A stretch of 7,209 nt of DNA from RGIG2945 sp045540355 (lineage in GTDB: Bacteria > Bacillota > Clostridia > Oscillospirales > Acutalibacteraceae): NCBI GenBank assembly GCA_045540355.1, contig JAZQHB010000009.1:1-7209 (forward strand), in the 5' to 3' direction. The first letter of the stretch is position 1, and the number at the start of each line of letters is the position of its first letter. Positions 1 to 4,319 of the stretch are shown here, piece by piece. Position numbers and translations under genes: made by a program. The notes beneath the pieces are model-generated. The model had not been told where the DNA came from. It searched no databases and saw only the letters and a program-made list of their open reading frames with translations.

Positions 1-40
1 CATCGCCCAGCTGGCGGACATCACGGTGCGACACTACCAT
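1..40 (-). CDS. Start of an unidentified gene leaving the left edge
   Basis: Read on the minus strand, a GAAAGGAG ribosome site (53-60) lies 12 bases before an ATG at 40-38. The reading frame stays open to the window edge and begins MVVSHRDVRQLGD. Only 13 codons are visible, so no family can be named. A promoter-like repeat (141-177) and a leader with the same CACG...GGAGA signature as its neighbours lie upstream, which suggests it belongs to the same co-regulated set of minus-strand genes. Two points count against it: the spacing to the ribosome site is long, and the first 50 bases are about 64 % GC, far above the rest of this region. It could be a recently acquired gene or a joint in the assembly. 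Confidence 0.4.
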   Translation of the reverse strand, partial: MVVSHRDVRQLGD

Positions 41-140
41 GACCGTCGGTTACTCCTTTCTTGTGCGGATAATCGCTGTTGTGTTGTTGTCTCCTGTCTG
101 AATTCGTGTTGTTTTTACTCTGTTTTCTTGTAATATACAA

Positions 141-177
141 ATAATATGCAAGATGAGAGATGCAGATAAACGAAAAA
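141..177 (-). promoter_or_regulatory. Promoter-like repeat, copy 1 of 5
   Basis: On the minus strand this reads TTTTTCG, TTTATCT, TCATCTTGCATATTATT. The TATTAT -10-like box is at 146-141, with a 17-bp spacer to TTATCT. It matches the other four copies without gaps. It follows the terminator of the upstream two-gene unit and shares its T-tract. The predicted start near 134 gives a ~95-nt leader for the gene at the left edge. The leader carries a GTGTTGTTGTCTCC / CGTG arrangement (89-108) like the leader box of other copies. Calling it a promoter is inference from position and box spacing; the -35-like box is not the usual TTGACA. Confidence 0.55.
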
Positions 178-201
178 GCTACCGGCTTGAACCGATAGCT
201 T
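173..201 (-). terminator. Intrinsic terminator of the 88-aa/84-aa gene pair
   Basis: On the minus strand a 10-bp stem AAGCTATCGG/CCGGTAGCTT (one G-U pair) closes a 6-base loop and runs into a TTTTT tract. It starts 5 bases after the stop codon of the 206-472 gene. The T-tract is also the first part of promoter-like copy 1, so termination and the next initiation signal are fused. Confidence 0.85.
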
Positions 202-205
202 AATA

Positions 206-472
206 TTACTTGTTATGTTTTCTGCTTTTCCATACATCCATACAATATTCTTCATTTCGCAGCATATTACAACCGTATTCATAGCACTCATCAATATCAT
301 ATTCACCGCTGATTATTGTTCCGATAACAACATCCTCATCAGTTTCAGAATCACTCAATATGATATCTGCACGAAGTCCTTGCTCTGAGCTTTTCATTTC
401 TATGATGCCTAAAAATGCTTTTGTAAAATCAAGACGAAATACATGGGACTGGTACCAATAAATATTCTCCAT
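206..472 (-). CDS. Hypothetical small acidic protein, 88 aa
   Basis: I do not recognise a family. The protein starts MENIYWYQSHVFRLDF and has an acidic middle (residues about 40-60, rich in D and E). Its C-terminal part has scattered cysteines (ECYEYGC, EEYC). There is no signal peptide, membrane segment or known motif. The start is supported by GGGAG seven bases upstream, inside the last codons of the preceding gene. Only two bases separate the two genes, so they are surely co-transcribed and probably translationally coupled. The pair ends at an intrinsic terminator (173-201). The N-terminal half looks like alternating beta strands and the C-terminal half helical, so a small immunity, antitoxin or adaptor type of protein is possible, but nothing in the sequence proves that. 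Confidence 0.75.
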   Translation of the reverse strand: MENIYWYQSHVFRLDFTKAFLGIIEMKSSEQGLRADIILSDSETDEDVVIGTIISGEYDIDECYEYGCNMLRNEEYCMDVWKSRKHNK

Positions 473-474
473 CT

Positions 475-729
475 TTATTCTCCCTCACTTTCTTCTGCAT
501 ATACATATAACGATTTCAGAACTGCATATGTTTCCGACATAAATTCATGATATTGGTCAGGCGTACCCATGCACTTCATAATCAATATATGTTTATTGCG
601 TGGACAATCCTTGAATTTGAGCACTCTGATTTCGAGCTTTTTATCTGTAAGGCATTCTTCAATCTCGGCATAAGTTGAACCGTCACCAAGATCAATTACC
701 GTAGTGGATGTTTTGATTATTTCTTTCAT
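475..729 (-). CDS. Hypothetical small protein, 84 aa
   Basis: Unrecognised protein starting MKEIIKTSTTVIDLGDGSTYAEIEECL. The N-terminal ~55 residues suggest a small beta-rich fold with two cysteines (C27 region and DCPRNKH). The last 30 residues (PDQYHEFMSETYAVLKSLYVYAEESEGE) look helical with an acidic tail. There is no export signal or membrane segment. The ATG follows GGAG by ten bases. It is the first gene of a two-gene unit with the 88-aa gene immediately downstream. Promoter-like repeat copy 2 sits 52 bases upstream, and the leader box ATTCTCC...CGTG (plus-strand 753-766) lies in its leader. The tight pairing of two tiny genes resembles toxin-antitoxin or anti-phage/immunity pairs in layout only; no toxin motif is visible. 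Confidence 0.75.
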   Translation of the reverse strand: MKEIIKTSTTVIDLGDGSTYAEIEECLTDKKLEIRVLKFKDCPRNKHILIMKCMGTPDQYHEFMSETYAVLKSLYVYAEESEGE

Positions 730-780
730 TGTTTTATTACTCCTTATTTTATATTCTCCTGTCGTGTTAACAGTGTCAAT

Positions 781-819
781 ATTAATATGTAAGACGGGTT
801 ATACTGATAATCTGAAAAA
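781..819 (-). promoter_or_regulatory. Promoter-like repeat, copy 2 of 5, for the 84-aa gene
   Basis: This is the most divergent copy. On the minus strand it has CTTTTTCAG, ATTATC and CGTCTTACATATTAA, with the -10-like TATTAA at 787-782. It follows a terminator (815-854) whose T-tract it overlaps. The predicted start near 775 gives a leader of about 45 bases to the ATG at 729. The leader box ATTCTCC-TGT-CGTG (753-766, plus-strand reading) is 21 bases from the -10 end of the repeat, the same distance as in copy 5. Confidence 0.55.
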
Positions 820-854
820 GAGAAAAGTCAGCAAACCTTTTACGGTAAGCCGAC
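815..854 (-). terminator. Intrinsic terminator between repeat copies 3 and 2
   Basis: On the minus strand GTCGGC (854-849) pairs with GCTGAC (832-827) with one G-U pair. An inner ACC/GGT helix closes a GTAAAA loop after a short T/T internal bulge. A TTTTCTCTTTTT tract follows. It would stop transcription started at copy 3 after roughly 85-95 bases, directly before copy 2. Confidence 0.65.
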
Positions 855-912
855 TCTCCCGGTTAAAACAAAAGAAAAAGGACATTCTCCATTCGTGAGA
901 CAATTATGAGTT
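820..912 (-). ncRNA. Candidate ~90-nt short transcript or attenuated leader (copy 3 to terminator)
   Basis: The stretch lies between promoter-like copy 3 (predicted start near 912) and the intrinsic terminator at 854-815. It contains the leader box ATTCTCC-ATT-CGTG (884-897 on plus), seen on the minus strand as CACG then GGAGAAT. No convincing gene fits. The longest minus-strand frame starts at an ATG inside GGAGAATG, with no room for a ribosome site, and a nine-codon frame MENVLFLLF ends just before the terminator. It may be a small RNA, a leader that attenuates the downstream 84-aa/88-aa pair, or the husk of a deleted gene. The call rests on promoter and terminator placement only. Confidence 0.35.
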
Positions 913-917
913 ATACT

Positions 918-955
918 AATAATATGACAGATGAACTGACAAGATAATCGAAAAA
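918..955 (-). promoter_or_regulatory. Promoter-like repeat, copy 3 of 5
   Basis: On the minus strand this reads TTTTTCG, ATTATCTT, then TTCATCTGTCATATTATT. The -10-like TATTAT is at 924-919 and the 17-base spacer reaches TTATCT. It begins only six bases after the stop codon of the DUF6809-like gene (962). The next features downstream are a leader box (884-897) and a terminator rather than a gene. Confidence 0.55.
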
Positions 956-961
956 TTTCAT

Positions 962-1228
962 CTACTCTGCGAAGGTATCGTATGTAATTCTCGCACCTAA
1001 TTTAAATCCGCCAATAAAACCGTCAGCAGAACTTATAGCAGTAAACTTATTATATAATTCTACATACTCTTCAAATAGCTTCAAAGTGTCGCCTGACAGT
1101 GTGCTTCTCAACTGCTCTTCTTTATTGCTCAGAACTTTCAGATTATTTCGCAATTCAGTAGTAATAACTGTTTGTCCTGCTTGAGCATCAATATTCCCGT
1201 AGTATAGTTCCAAAATTGAGTTTTTCAT
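962..1228 (-). CDS. DUF6809-like small helical protein, 88 aa
   Basis: The N-terminus MKNSILELYYGNIDAQ, the central KEEQLRSTLSGDTLKLFEEYVELYNKFTAISSADGFIGGFKLGARITYDTF and the length match the pattern I know for DUF6809 proteins, short helical proteins common in Clostridia genomes and their phages and integrative elements. Hallmarks are LYYGNI near the start, a central E/L-rich helix, and a final F-x-x-GF-x-LGA-R segment (residues about 72-82). Function is unknown in the family. The start has a strong AGGAGG four bases upstream. The gene follows promoter-like copy 4 with a ~120-base leader that can fold around the ribosome site (1232-1284). It is terminated only by running into copy 3. Family assignment is from memory of the pattern. 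Confidence 0.8.
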   Translation of the reverse strand: MKNSILELYYGNIDAQAGQTVITTELRNNLKVLSNKEEQLRSTLSGDTLKLFEEYVELYNKFTAISSADGFIGGFKLGARITYDTFAE

Positions 1229-1231
1229 ATT

Positions 1232-1284
1232 ACCTCCTATTGGTATTGATAAAAGTAGTAAGGAGATTGCCGAAACAACCTCCT
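1232..1284 (-). promoter_or_regulatory. Leader hairpin able to mask or free the ribosome site of the DUF6809-like gene
   Basis: On the minus strand AGGAGGTTG (1284-1276) pairs with CAATCTCCT (1269-1261) around a TTTCGG loop, giving a 9-bp stem. The 3' arm ATCTCCT can alternatively pair with the true ribosome site AGGAGGT at 1238-1232. The leader therefore holds a decoy copy of the ribosome site that competes for the same anti-site. This is the layout of a translational switch, but the pairing is short and could be fortuitous. Confidence 0.4.
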
Positions 1285-1357
1285 ATACCCCTTGGAACAA
1301 AAAATGACAAAAAAGGAATAAAAAAAATCTCCATAACATCTATAATCTTGGCTTACT

Positions 1358-1396
1358 AATAGTATGTAAGATGAAGTAGTAAGATAAACGAAAAAA
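1358..1396 (-). promoter_or_regulatory. Promoter-like repeat, copy 4 of 5, for the DUF6809-like gene
   Basis: On the minus strand this reads TTTTTTCG, TTTATCTT, ACTACT, TCATCTTACATACTATT. The -10-like TACTAT is at 1364-1359 with a 17-base spacer to TTATCT. TTATCTT and TCATCTT form a direct repeat with a 13-base period across the spacer, which could be protein half-sites. The predicted start near 1352 gives a ~125-base leader. A leader-box relative, AATCTCC, is at 1326-1332. It follows the terminator 1391-1437. Confidence 0.55.
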
Positions 1397-1437
1397 TAAA
1401 ACAACAAAAAGAAGAAGCCGACATTGACGCCGACTCC
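1391..1437 (-). terminator. Intrinsic terminator between repeat copies 5 and 4
   Basis: On the minus strand the RNA GGAGUCGGC (1437-1429) pairs with GUCGGCUUC (1422-1414) around GUCAAU: nine pairs, three of them G-U. A T-rich run with TTTTTT just before copy 4 follows. GTCGGC is shared with the terminator between copies 3 and 2, so the two terminators are probably relatives. Confidence 0.55.
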
Positions 1438-1479
1438 TTAAAAGGAATAAAAAATGATTCTCCAACCGTGTCAGTATGG
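1397..1479 (-). ncRNA. Candidate ~80-nt short transcript or attenuated leader (copy 5 to terminator)
   Basis: A transcript starting from copy 5 (predicted near 1479) would carry the leader box (1457-1470), a TTTTTTATTCC stretch and a CCTTTTAAGG palindrome. It would then stop at the 1391-1437 hairpin. No ATG-led frame is present in this strand between start and terminator. Its layout and several sequence blocks (CACG, GGAGAAT, GTCGGC) parallel the copy 3-copy 2 interval, so the two intervals look like diverged duplicates of one ~130-bp unit. RNA function is unproven. Confidence 0.35.
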
Positions 1480-1484
1480 ATATT

Positions 1485-1520
1485 AATAATATGTCAGATG
1501 AGATGGGTAAATAATAGAAA
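1485..1520 (-). promoter_or_regulatory. Promoter-like repeat, copy 5 of 5
   Basis: On the minus strand this reads TTTCTATTATTTACCC then ATCTCATCTGACATATTATT. The -10-like TATTAT is at 1491-1486 with a 17-base spacer to TTATTT. It lies 32 bases past the stop codon of the ATPase gene. The leader box ATTCTCC-AAC-CGTG follows at 1457-1470. Its -35 side is the weakest of the conserved copies. Confidence 0.5.
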
Positions 1521-1552
1521 TTTTTAAAAATTCTACACAGCTGTTTAAAATA

Positions 1553-2896
1553 TTATTTATTTCCCTTTTCTCTAAGAAATCTTTTAAGCATAAATGTCAT
1601 AAAGTACGGAATAGTATAAAACTTCCCATTGAATCCAATATTTTTGTTTGCCAGTTTGATACCGTATTTGATATCTTCATATATTCCCTTGTTTATAAGA
1701 GAATTGAGAGATGGCGTAGATGCATCCTCCGCCTTCACTTCAACAGGAATAAGCGAATCTGCATCACGGACAAAGAAATCCATTTCAAGTGTTCCTTTTT
1801 CATTGCGGTAAAAGTACAGATTGTATCCCTGTTTAACAAGCATATCTGCCACAATATTCTCGTAAAGAGCACCTTTATATGTGTTAAAGTTCTTGTTGAA
1901 GCGAAGATCTTCCTGAACCTCTTCATCAAGCGAGCCTATAAGAAGTCCTGTATCTCTAAAGTAAATTTTGTAATTATCCGGGTTATAATTACCTTTAAGC
2001 GGCAATTCGGGCGAAGCCATGCAATAGCACACATTTATTATACCGGCATTATTAAGCCATTCTACAACACCGACATAATCTCTGTTTCTTGCACCTGATT
2101 TAACCTTAGAAATCTGAAATTTCTTGTTGTCTTTACCGAGAAATACAGGTATCTTTCTGTAAATATCAAGTATTTTACCCTTATCCAGTCCGTGTGCATA
2201 TTTAGTTATATCTTCTTCATAGTCAAGAAGAAGCTGTTTCTGAAGCTTGAGTGTTCCACTGTAGTTTTTCTGAGTAACAAAAGAAAAAACAACCGCAGGC
2301 ATTCCGCCGAGCACCATATATTCTCTGAAGTTTTCAAGCATTACAATATACTCGAGTTCGGAAAGCGGAACCGTTTTCAGAAGCTTTTGATAAAGCTCTT
2401 CTATCTGATTTTCTTTGTATCCCTTCGCCCAAAGAAATTCCTCAAAATCAAGAGAATACATCTCATAATCTGTTTTATATCCTACACTGTTTGACTCAAT
2501 TTCGTTGTAATTTATACCCATAAGTGAGCCTGAACATATAACATCAAATCGTCCGTCAATCTTGAATGATTTAAGACTTGTTGCACAGTTAATACAGTCC
2601 TGAATCTCGTCAAAGAAAAAGAGTGTATCTCCTGCAATAAATTCAAAATCAGGATTTATCAAAGAAATATTTTTAAGAATAGAGTCCACATCAAAACCAT
2701 TATCGAAAATTCCTTTGTACTGTTTTTGAAGAACAAAATTAATCTCTATGACTGATTTATAATTTTTTTCAGCAAAATGCTTTATTGCCTCAGTTTTTCC
2801 TATCTGACGTGCACCTTTCACGATAAGCGGAAGTTTGTCGCTGTTTTCTTTCCATTTGATAAGGAACTCGTCAATTTTTCGGATAAGTCGTTCCAT
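1553..2896 (-). CDS. AAA-type ATPase with C-terminal DUF4143/nuclease-like domain, 447 aa
   Basis: Residues are counted from MERLIRK. The Walker A motif GARQIGKT is at 28-35. Walker B is LFFFDE at 92-97, followed by IQDC. A sensor-1-type ICSGS is at 120-124. The middle (TDYEMYSLDFEEFLWAKGY) and the rest follow the AAA_14 + DUF4143 plan, and the length is normal for it. Near the C-terminus E371 and D373 (EMDFF) and VEVK at 385-388 give an ExD...ExK pattern like PD-(D/E)XK nucleases, typical of this family. Family members are ATP-binding cytosolic proteins of unclear role, common and often multicopy in Clostridia, with links suggested to mobile DNA. The frame stays open to a GTG at 2935, but that codon overlaps the promoter -10. 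The ATG at 2896 with AGGCAGGTG upstream is the better start. The gene is single, with no clear terminator before repeat copy 5. Any enzymatic activity is inferred. Confidence 0.9.
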   Translation of the reverse strand: MERLIRKIDEFLIKWKENSDKLPLIVKGARQIGKTEAIKHFAEKNYKSVIEINFVLQKQYKGIFDNGFDVDSILKNISLINPDFEFIAGDTLFFFDEIQDCINCATSLKSFKIDGRFDVICSGSLMGINYNEIESNSVGYKTDYEMYSLDFEEFLWAKGYKENQIEELYQKLLKTVPLSELEYIVMLENFREYMVLGGMPAVVFSFVTQKNYSGTLKLQKQLLLDYEEDITKYAHGLDKGKILDIYRKIPVFLGKDNKKFQISKVKSGARNRDYVGVVEWLNNAGIINVCYCMASPELPLKGNYNPDNYKIYFRDTGLLIGSLDEEVQEDLRFNKNFNTYKGALYENIVADMLVKQGYNLYFYRNEKGTLEMDFFVRDADSLIPVEVKAEDASTPSLNSLINKGIYEDIKYGIKLANKNIGFNGKFYTIPYFMTFMLKRFLREKGNK

Positions 2897-2925
2897 AATA
2901 CACCTGCCTCTTTCAATGTAAATAT

Positions 2926-2954
2926 ATTCTAACACAAAATTCCTGCTATTTCAA
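2926..2954 (-). promoter_or_regulatory. Vegetative-type promoter of the ATPase gene
   Basis: On the minus strand TTGAAA (2954-2949) and TAGAAT (2931-2926) are separated by exactly 17 bases. The start would fall near 2919, about 23 bases before the ATG at 2896. This is unlike the repeated modules downstream and fits a sigma-A promoter. Confidence 0.75.
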
Positions 2955-3100
2955 CAGTTGAATCACACATTTTTCCGACAGAATTTGATTTAGTTTTCAC
3001 ATTTTTCCGTTTTAATAATCTAAAAGTTTTTATTATTATTTTATTTTTATGCAAATAAACCTTTCCAGAAAAAAATTATATATTTTTTCACTAAAAAGTA

Positions 3101-3128
3101 TTGACATTTATAAAAAGATATGTATAAC
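3101..3128 (+). promoter_or_regulatory. Strong promoter of the structured RNA
   Basis: A perfect TTGACA (3101-3106) is followed 16 bases later by TATAAC (3123-3128). The upstream DNA is a long AT-rich stretch with A/T runs that could act as an UP element. The start is expected near 3134-3136, exactly where the structured region begins. It is divergent from the ATPase promoter. Confidence 0.8.
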
Positions 3129-3134
3129 ATTATT

Positions 3135-3398
3135 GCCGAGAGCGAGCAAGGATCTCAGGTTCCGACAAAAGTTGGAAGACAGGTTACCAATTGAGGGTAG
3201 CTACCTGCAAGGACAAATATGCGAAAGCAGATTATAACATTCGGTGATCGAGTTTGAAACATAAAATCATTTAACAATAAGAATTTTAAAACGATCAAAG
3301 AGACTCTGAGAAGGAGTCATCACCGAAACAATTCAGGAAAACTCAGGGGATAACAAAACCTTGGGCTTGGATTGTTGCGGTGGTGACTCCTCTTTTTT
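3135..3398 (+). ncRNA. Structured RNA of ~260 nt, riboswitch/attenuator-like
   Basis: No good gene fits, yet the stretch is full of helices. A closing helix pairs 3132-3139 with 3241-3248 (eight pairs, two G-U). Inside it are a TTCCGAC/GTTGGAA hairpin with an AAAA loop (3160-3176), a CAGGT/ACCTG hairpin with inner ACC/GGT (3180-3207) and a TGC-GAAA-GCA tetraloop hairpin (3220-3229). The segment 3240-3248 is also a perfect 9-base complement of 3319-3327, which is the 5' arm of the terminator. Three states are therefore mutually exclusive: 5' domain closed, antiterminator formed, or terminator formed. This is the architecture of a transcriptional riboswitch. It could equally be a free-standing RNA ending at the terminator. 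I could not match it to a class known to me (not 6S, SRP, RNase P, T-box or the common riboswitches). The downstream gene that read-through would reach is the 173-aa protein. Confidence 0.6.
3312..3398 (+). terminator. Long intrinsic terminator of the structured RNA
   Basis: AGGAGTCATCACCG (3312-3325) pairs with CGGTGGTGACTCCT (3378-3391), with one G-U pair. After a single A/G mismatch AACAAT (3327-3332) pairs with ATTGTT (3371-3376), giving about 20 pairs. A smaller hairpin (CTCAGG / CCTTGGG) sits in the apical loop. TTTTTTT follows at 3393-3399. The stem is longer than termination needs, consistent with regulation or RNA stability. Confidence 0.85.
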
Positions 3399-3399
3399 T

Positions 3400-3637
3400 G
3401 TCCGAAAATTGAACTTTGACAATAAAATATCCGGATGAGCGTTCAAAAAAGTAACTTTTTTAGTGATTTTACAAAATGTTTACAATTTGCACTTAGCAAA
3501 TCTGTATCACAAAAAAGCAATTATCCTCCCATCTCAAATTACATATTACTGATATATGTAAAAAGACTCTTGGAGCGAAACACATATCAGAAAATATAAA
3601 CCTAACAAAAACTAATTTAAACAAGGAGATTAAAATT
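3400..3637 (+). promoter_or_regulatory. Leader of the 173-aa gene with three small inverted repeats
   Basis: No gene is seen here. There are three perfect inverted repeats: AAAAAAGT/ACTTTTTT around one base (3445-3461), ATTTGC/GCAAAT with a 5-base spacer (3485-3501) and TACATAT/ATATGTA with a 7-base spacer (3540-3560). They could be operators or weak hairpins. I find no convincing -35/-10 pair, so the downstream gene may depend on read-through of the structured RNA or on an activated promoter in this stretch. Confidence 0.35.
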
Positions 3638-4159
3638 ATGAAATTCAATTTAAGAAAAGAAAACCAGGAAGACATCACAATGGAAGCTTTCAATGAAACA
3701 ATGGAGACTGTAAAAACAGACCTTGATATGTATTACAGTCACCTCGATGAATGTATCAATGAATACATAAAAAGTAACGCTGTCATCGCTGCAGACAAAG
3801 AAGTAAATCATCTTACATTCTATACTTTCACATATGCATATCTCAATTACATCTACAGTCTGTTGAAAATATCTTATAAATCACTCGAAGCAGGCAGAGA
3901 GGCTTTTGCAAAAGCAGCAGAGAAATTTGGTATAACAGCCGAAACTATGGTGTTTGCTTACCAATACTGTAATGCTGCTACCATAAAGTACAACGCATTT
4001 GATGATATCTGCAAACTGTTCGAAAAGGCATTTAACGATGCTGATGAATACCTGAAGCACGGCTGTAAGTGCGGAATGAACTTTCAAAAAGAAAAGTTAC
4101 CTGAAATGTTACCCGTACTGGTCATCGATTCAATAGAAAAAATGATTTCCGTCAAATAA
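3638..4159 (+). CDS. Hypothetical soluble helical protein, 173 aa
   Basis: No family is recognised. The protein begins MKFNLRKENQEDITMEAFNETMETVKTDL and is almost entirely predicted helix. It has an aromatic-rich middle (FYTFTYAYLNYIYSLLKISYKSL, residues about 55-77) and a C-terminal HGCKCGMNF motif near residues 141-149 whose two cysteines and histidine could bind a metal or form a disulfide. There is no clean transmembrane helix or signal peptide. The start has AAGGAG nine bases upstream; a second ATG at codon 15 also has a weak AGGAAG. It stands alone between the structured RNA and the integration genes, with a terminator at 4274-4295. The helical, charged build fits a regulator or phage-type accessory protein, but that is a guess. 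Confidence 0.8.
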   Translation: MKFNLRKENQEDITMEAFNETMETVKTDLDMYYSHLDECINEYIKSNAVIAADKEVNHLTFYTFTYAYLNYIYSLLKISYKSLEAGREAFAKAAEKFGITAETMVFAYQYCNAATIKYNAFDDICKLFEKAFNDADEYLKHGCKCGMNFQKEKLPEMLPVLVIDSIEKMISVK

Positions 4160-4273
4160 TACAACCGCTCACATTCCCTTCATAGCAAATCATTTACAAA
4201 ATAAACTTAGCGACTACCCACAAAATAAAAATTGAATATGAAGCAAACAGATAAACATTATTGATAGTCAATC

Positions 4274-4295
4274 AGCACCATACCAAGGTGCTTTT
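4274..4295 (+). terminator. Short terminator after the 173-aa gene
   Basis: AGCACC (4274-4279) pairs with GGTGCT (4287-4292) across a 7-base loop, followed by a short TTTT. It lies 115 bases past the stop codon; nothing else is seen in 4160-4273. The weak T-tract means it may leak into the integration operon. Confidence 0.55.
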
Positions 4296-4319
4296 ACATA
4301 AATAAAACAAACCATAAAC

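Noticed and set aside
2..130. Plus-strand frame resembling a MerR helix-turn-helix (IAQLADITVRHYHDRRLL)
   Set aside because: The usual residues between VR and the tyrosine/histidine pair are missing and the frame degrades into cysteine/valine-rich sequence before a stop. There is not enough to call a fragment.
704..898. Plus-strand 64-codon open frame with a hydrophobic N-terminus
   Set aside because: It lies over the start of the 84-aa gene, promoter-like copy 2 and a terminator on the other strand, and has no ribosome site.
141..1520. Five repeats considered as a CRISPR array or transposon ends
   Set aside because: Spacing is irregular (about 125 to 600 bases) with genes between, copies are degenerate and there are no uniform spacers. 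They face one way and sit at gene starts, which suits promoters better.
1518..1533. AAATTTTTAAAAATTT palindrome after the ATPase gene as its terminator
   Set aside because: It is purely A/T with no GC stem, so too weak to call a terminator.
2897..2935. GTG at 2935 as start of the ATPase, adding 13 residues
   Set aside because: The codon overlaps the promoter's -10 region, so it would not be in the transcript. The ATG at 2896 has a ribosome site.
3049..3237. Plus-strand 62-codon open frame over the structured RNA
   Set aside because: It begins before the TTGACA promoter and has no ribosome site. The same bases form paired helices, so an RNA explains them better.
4196..4208. 13-mer ACAAAATAAACTT shared with 6524-6536, considered as a second attachment copy
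   Set aside because: It is AT-rich, overlaps a stop codon in one copy, and lacks the GTAAAG box that defines the array at the right end. It is likely chance.
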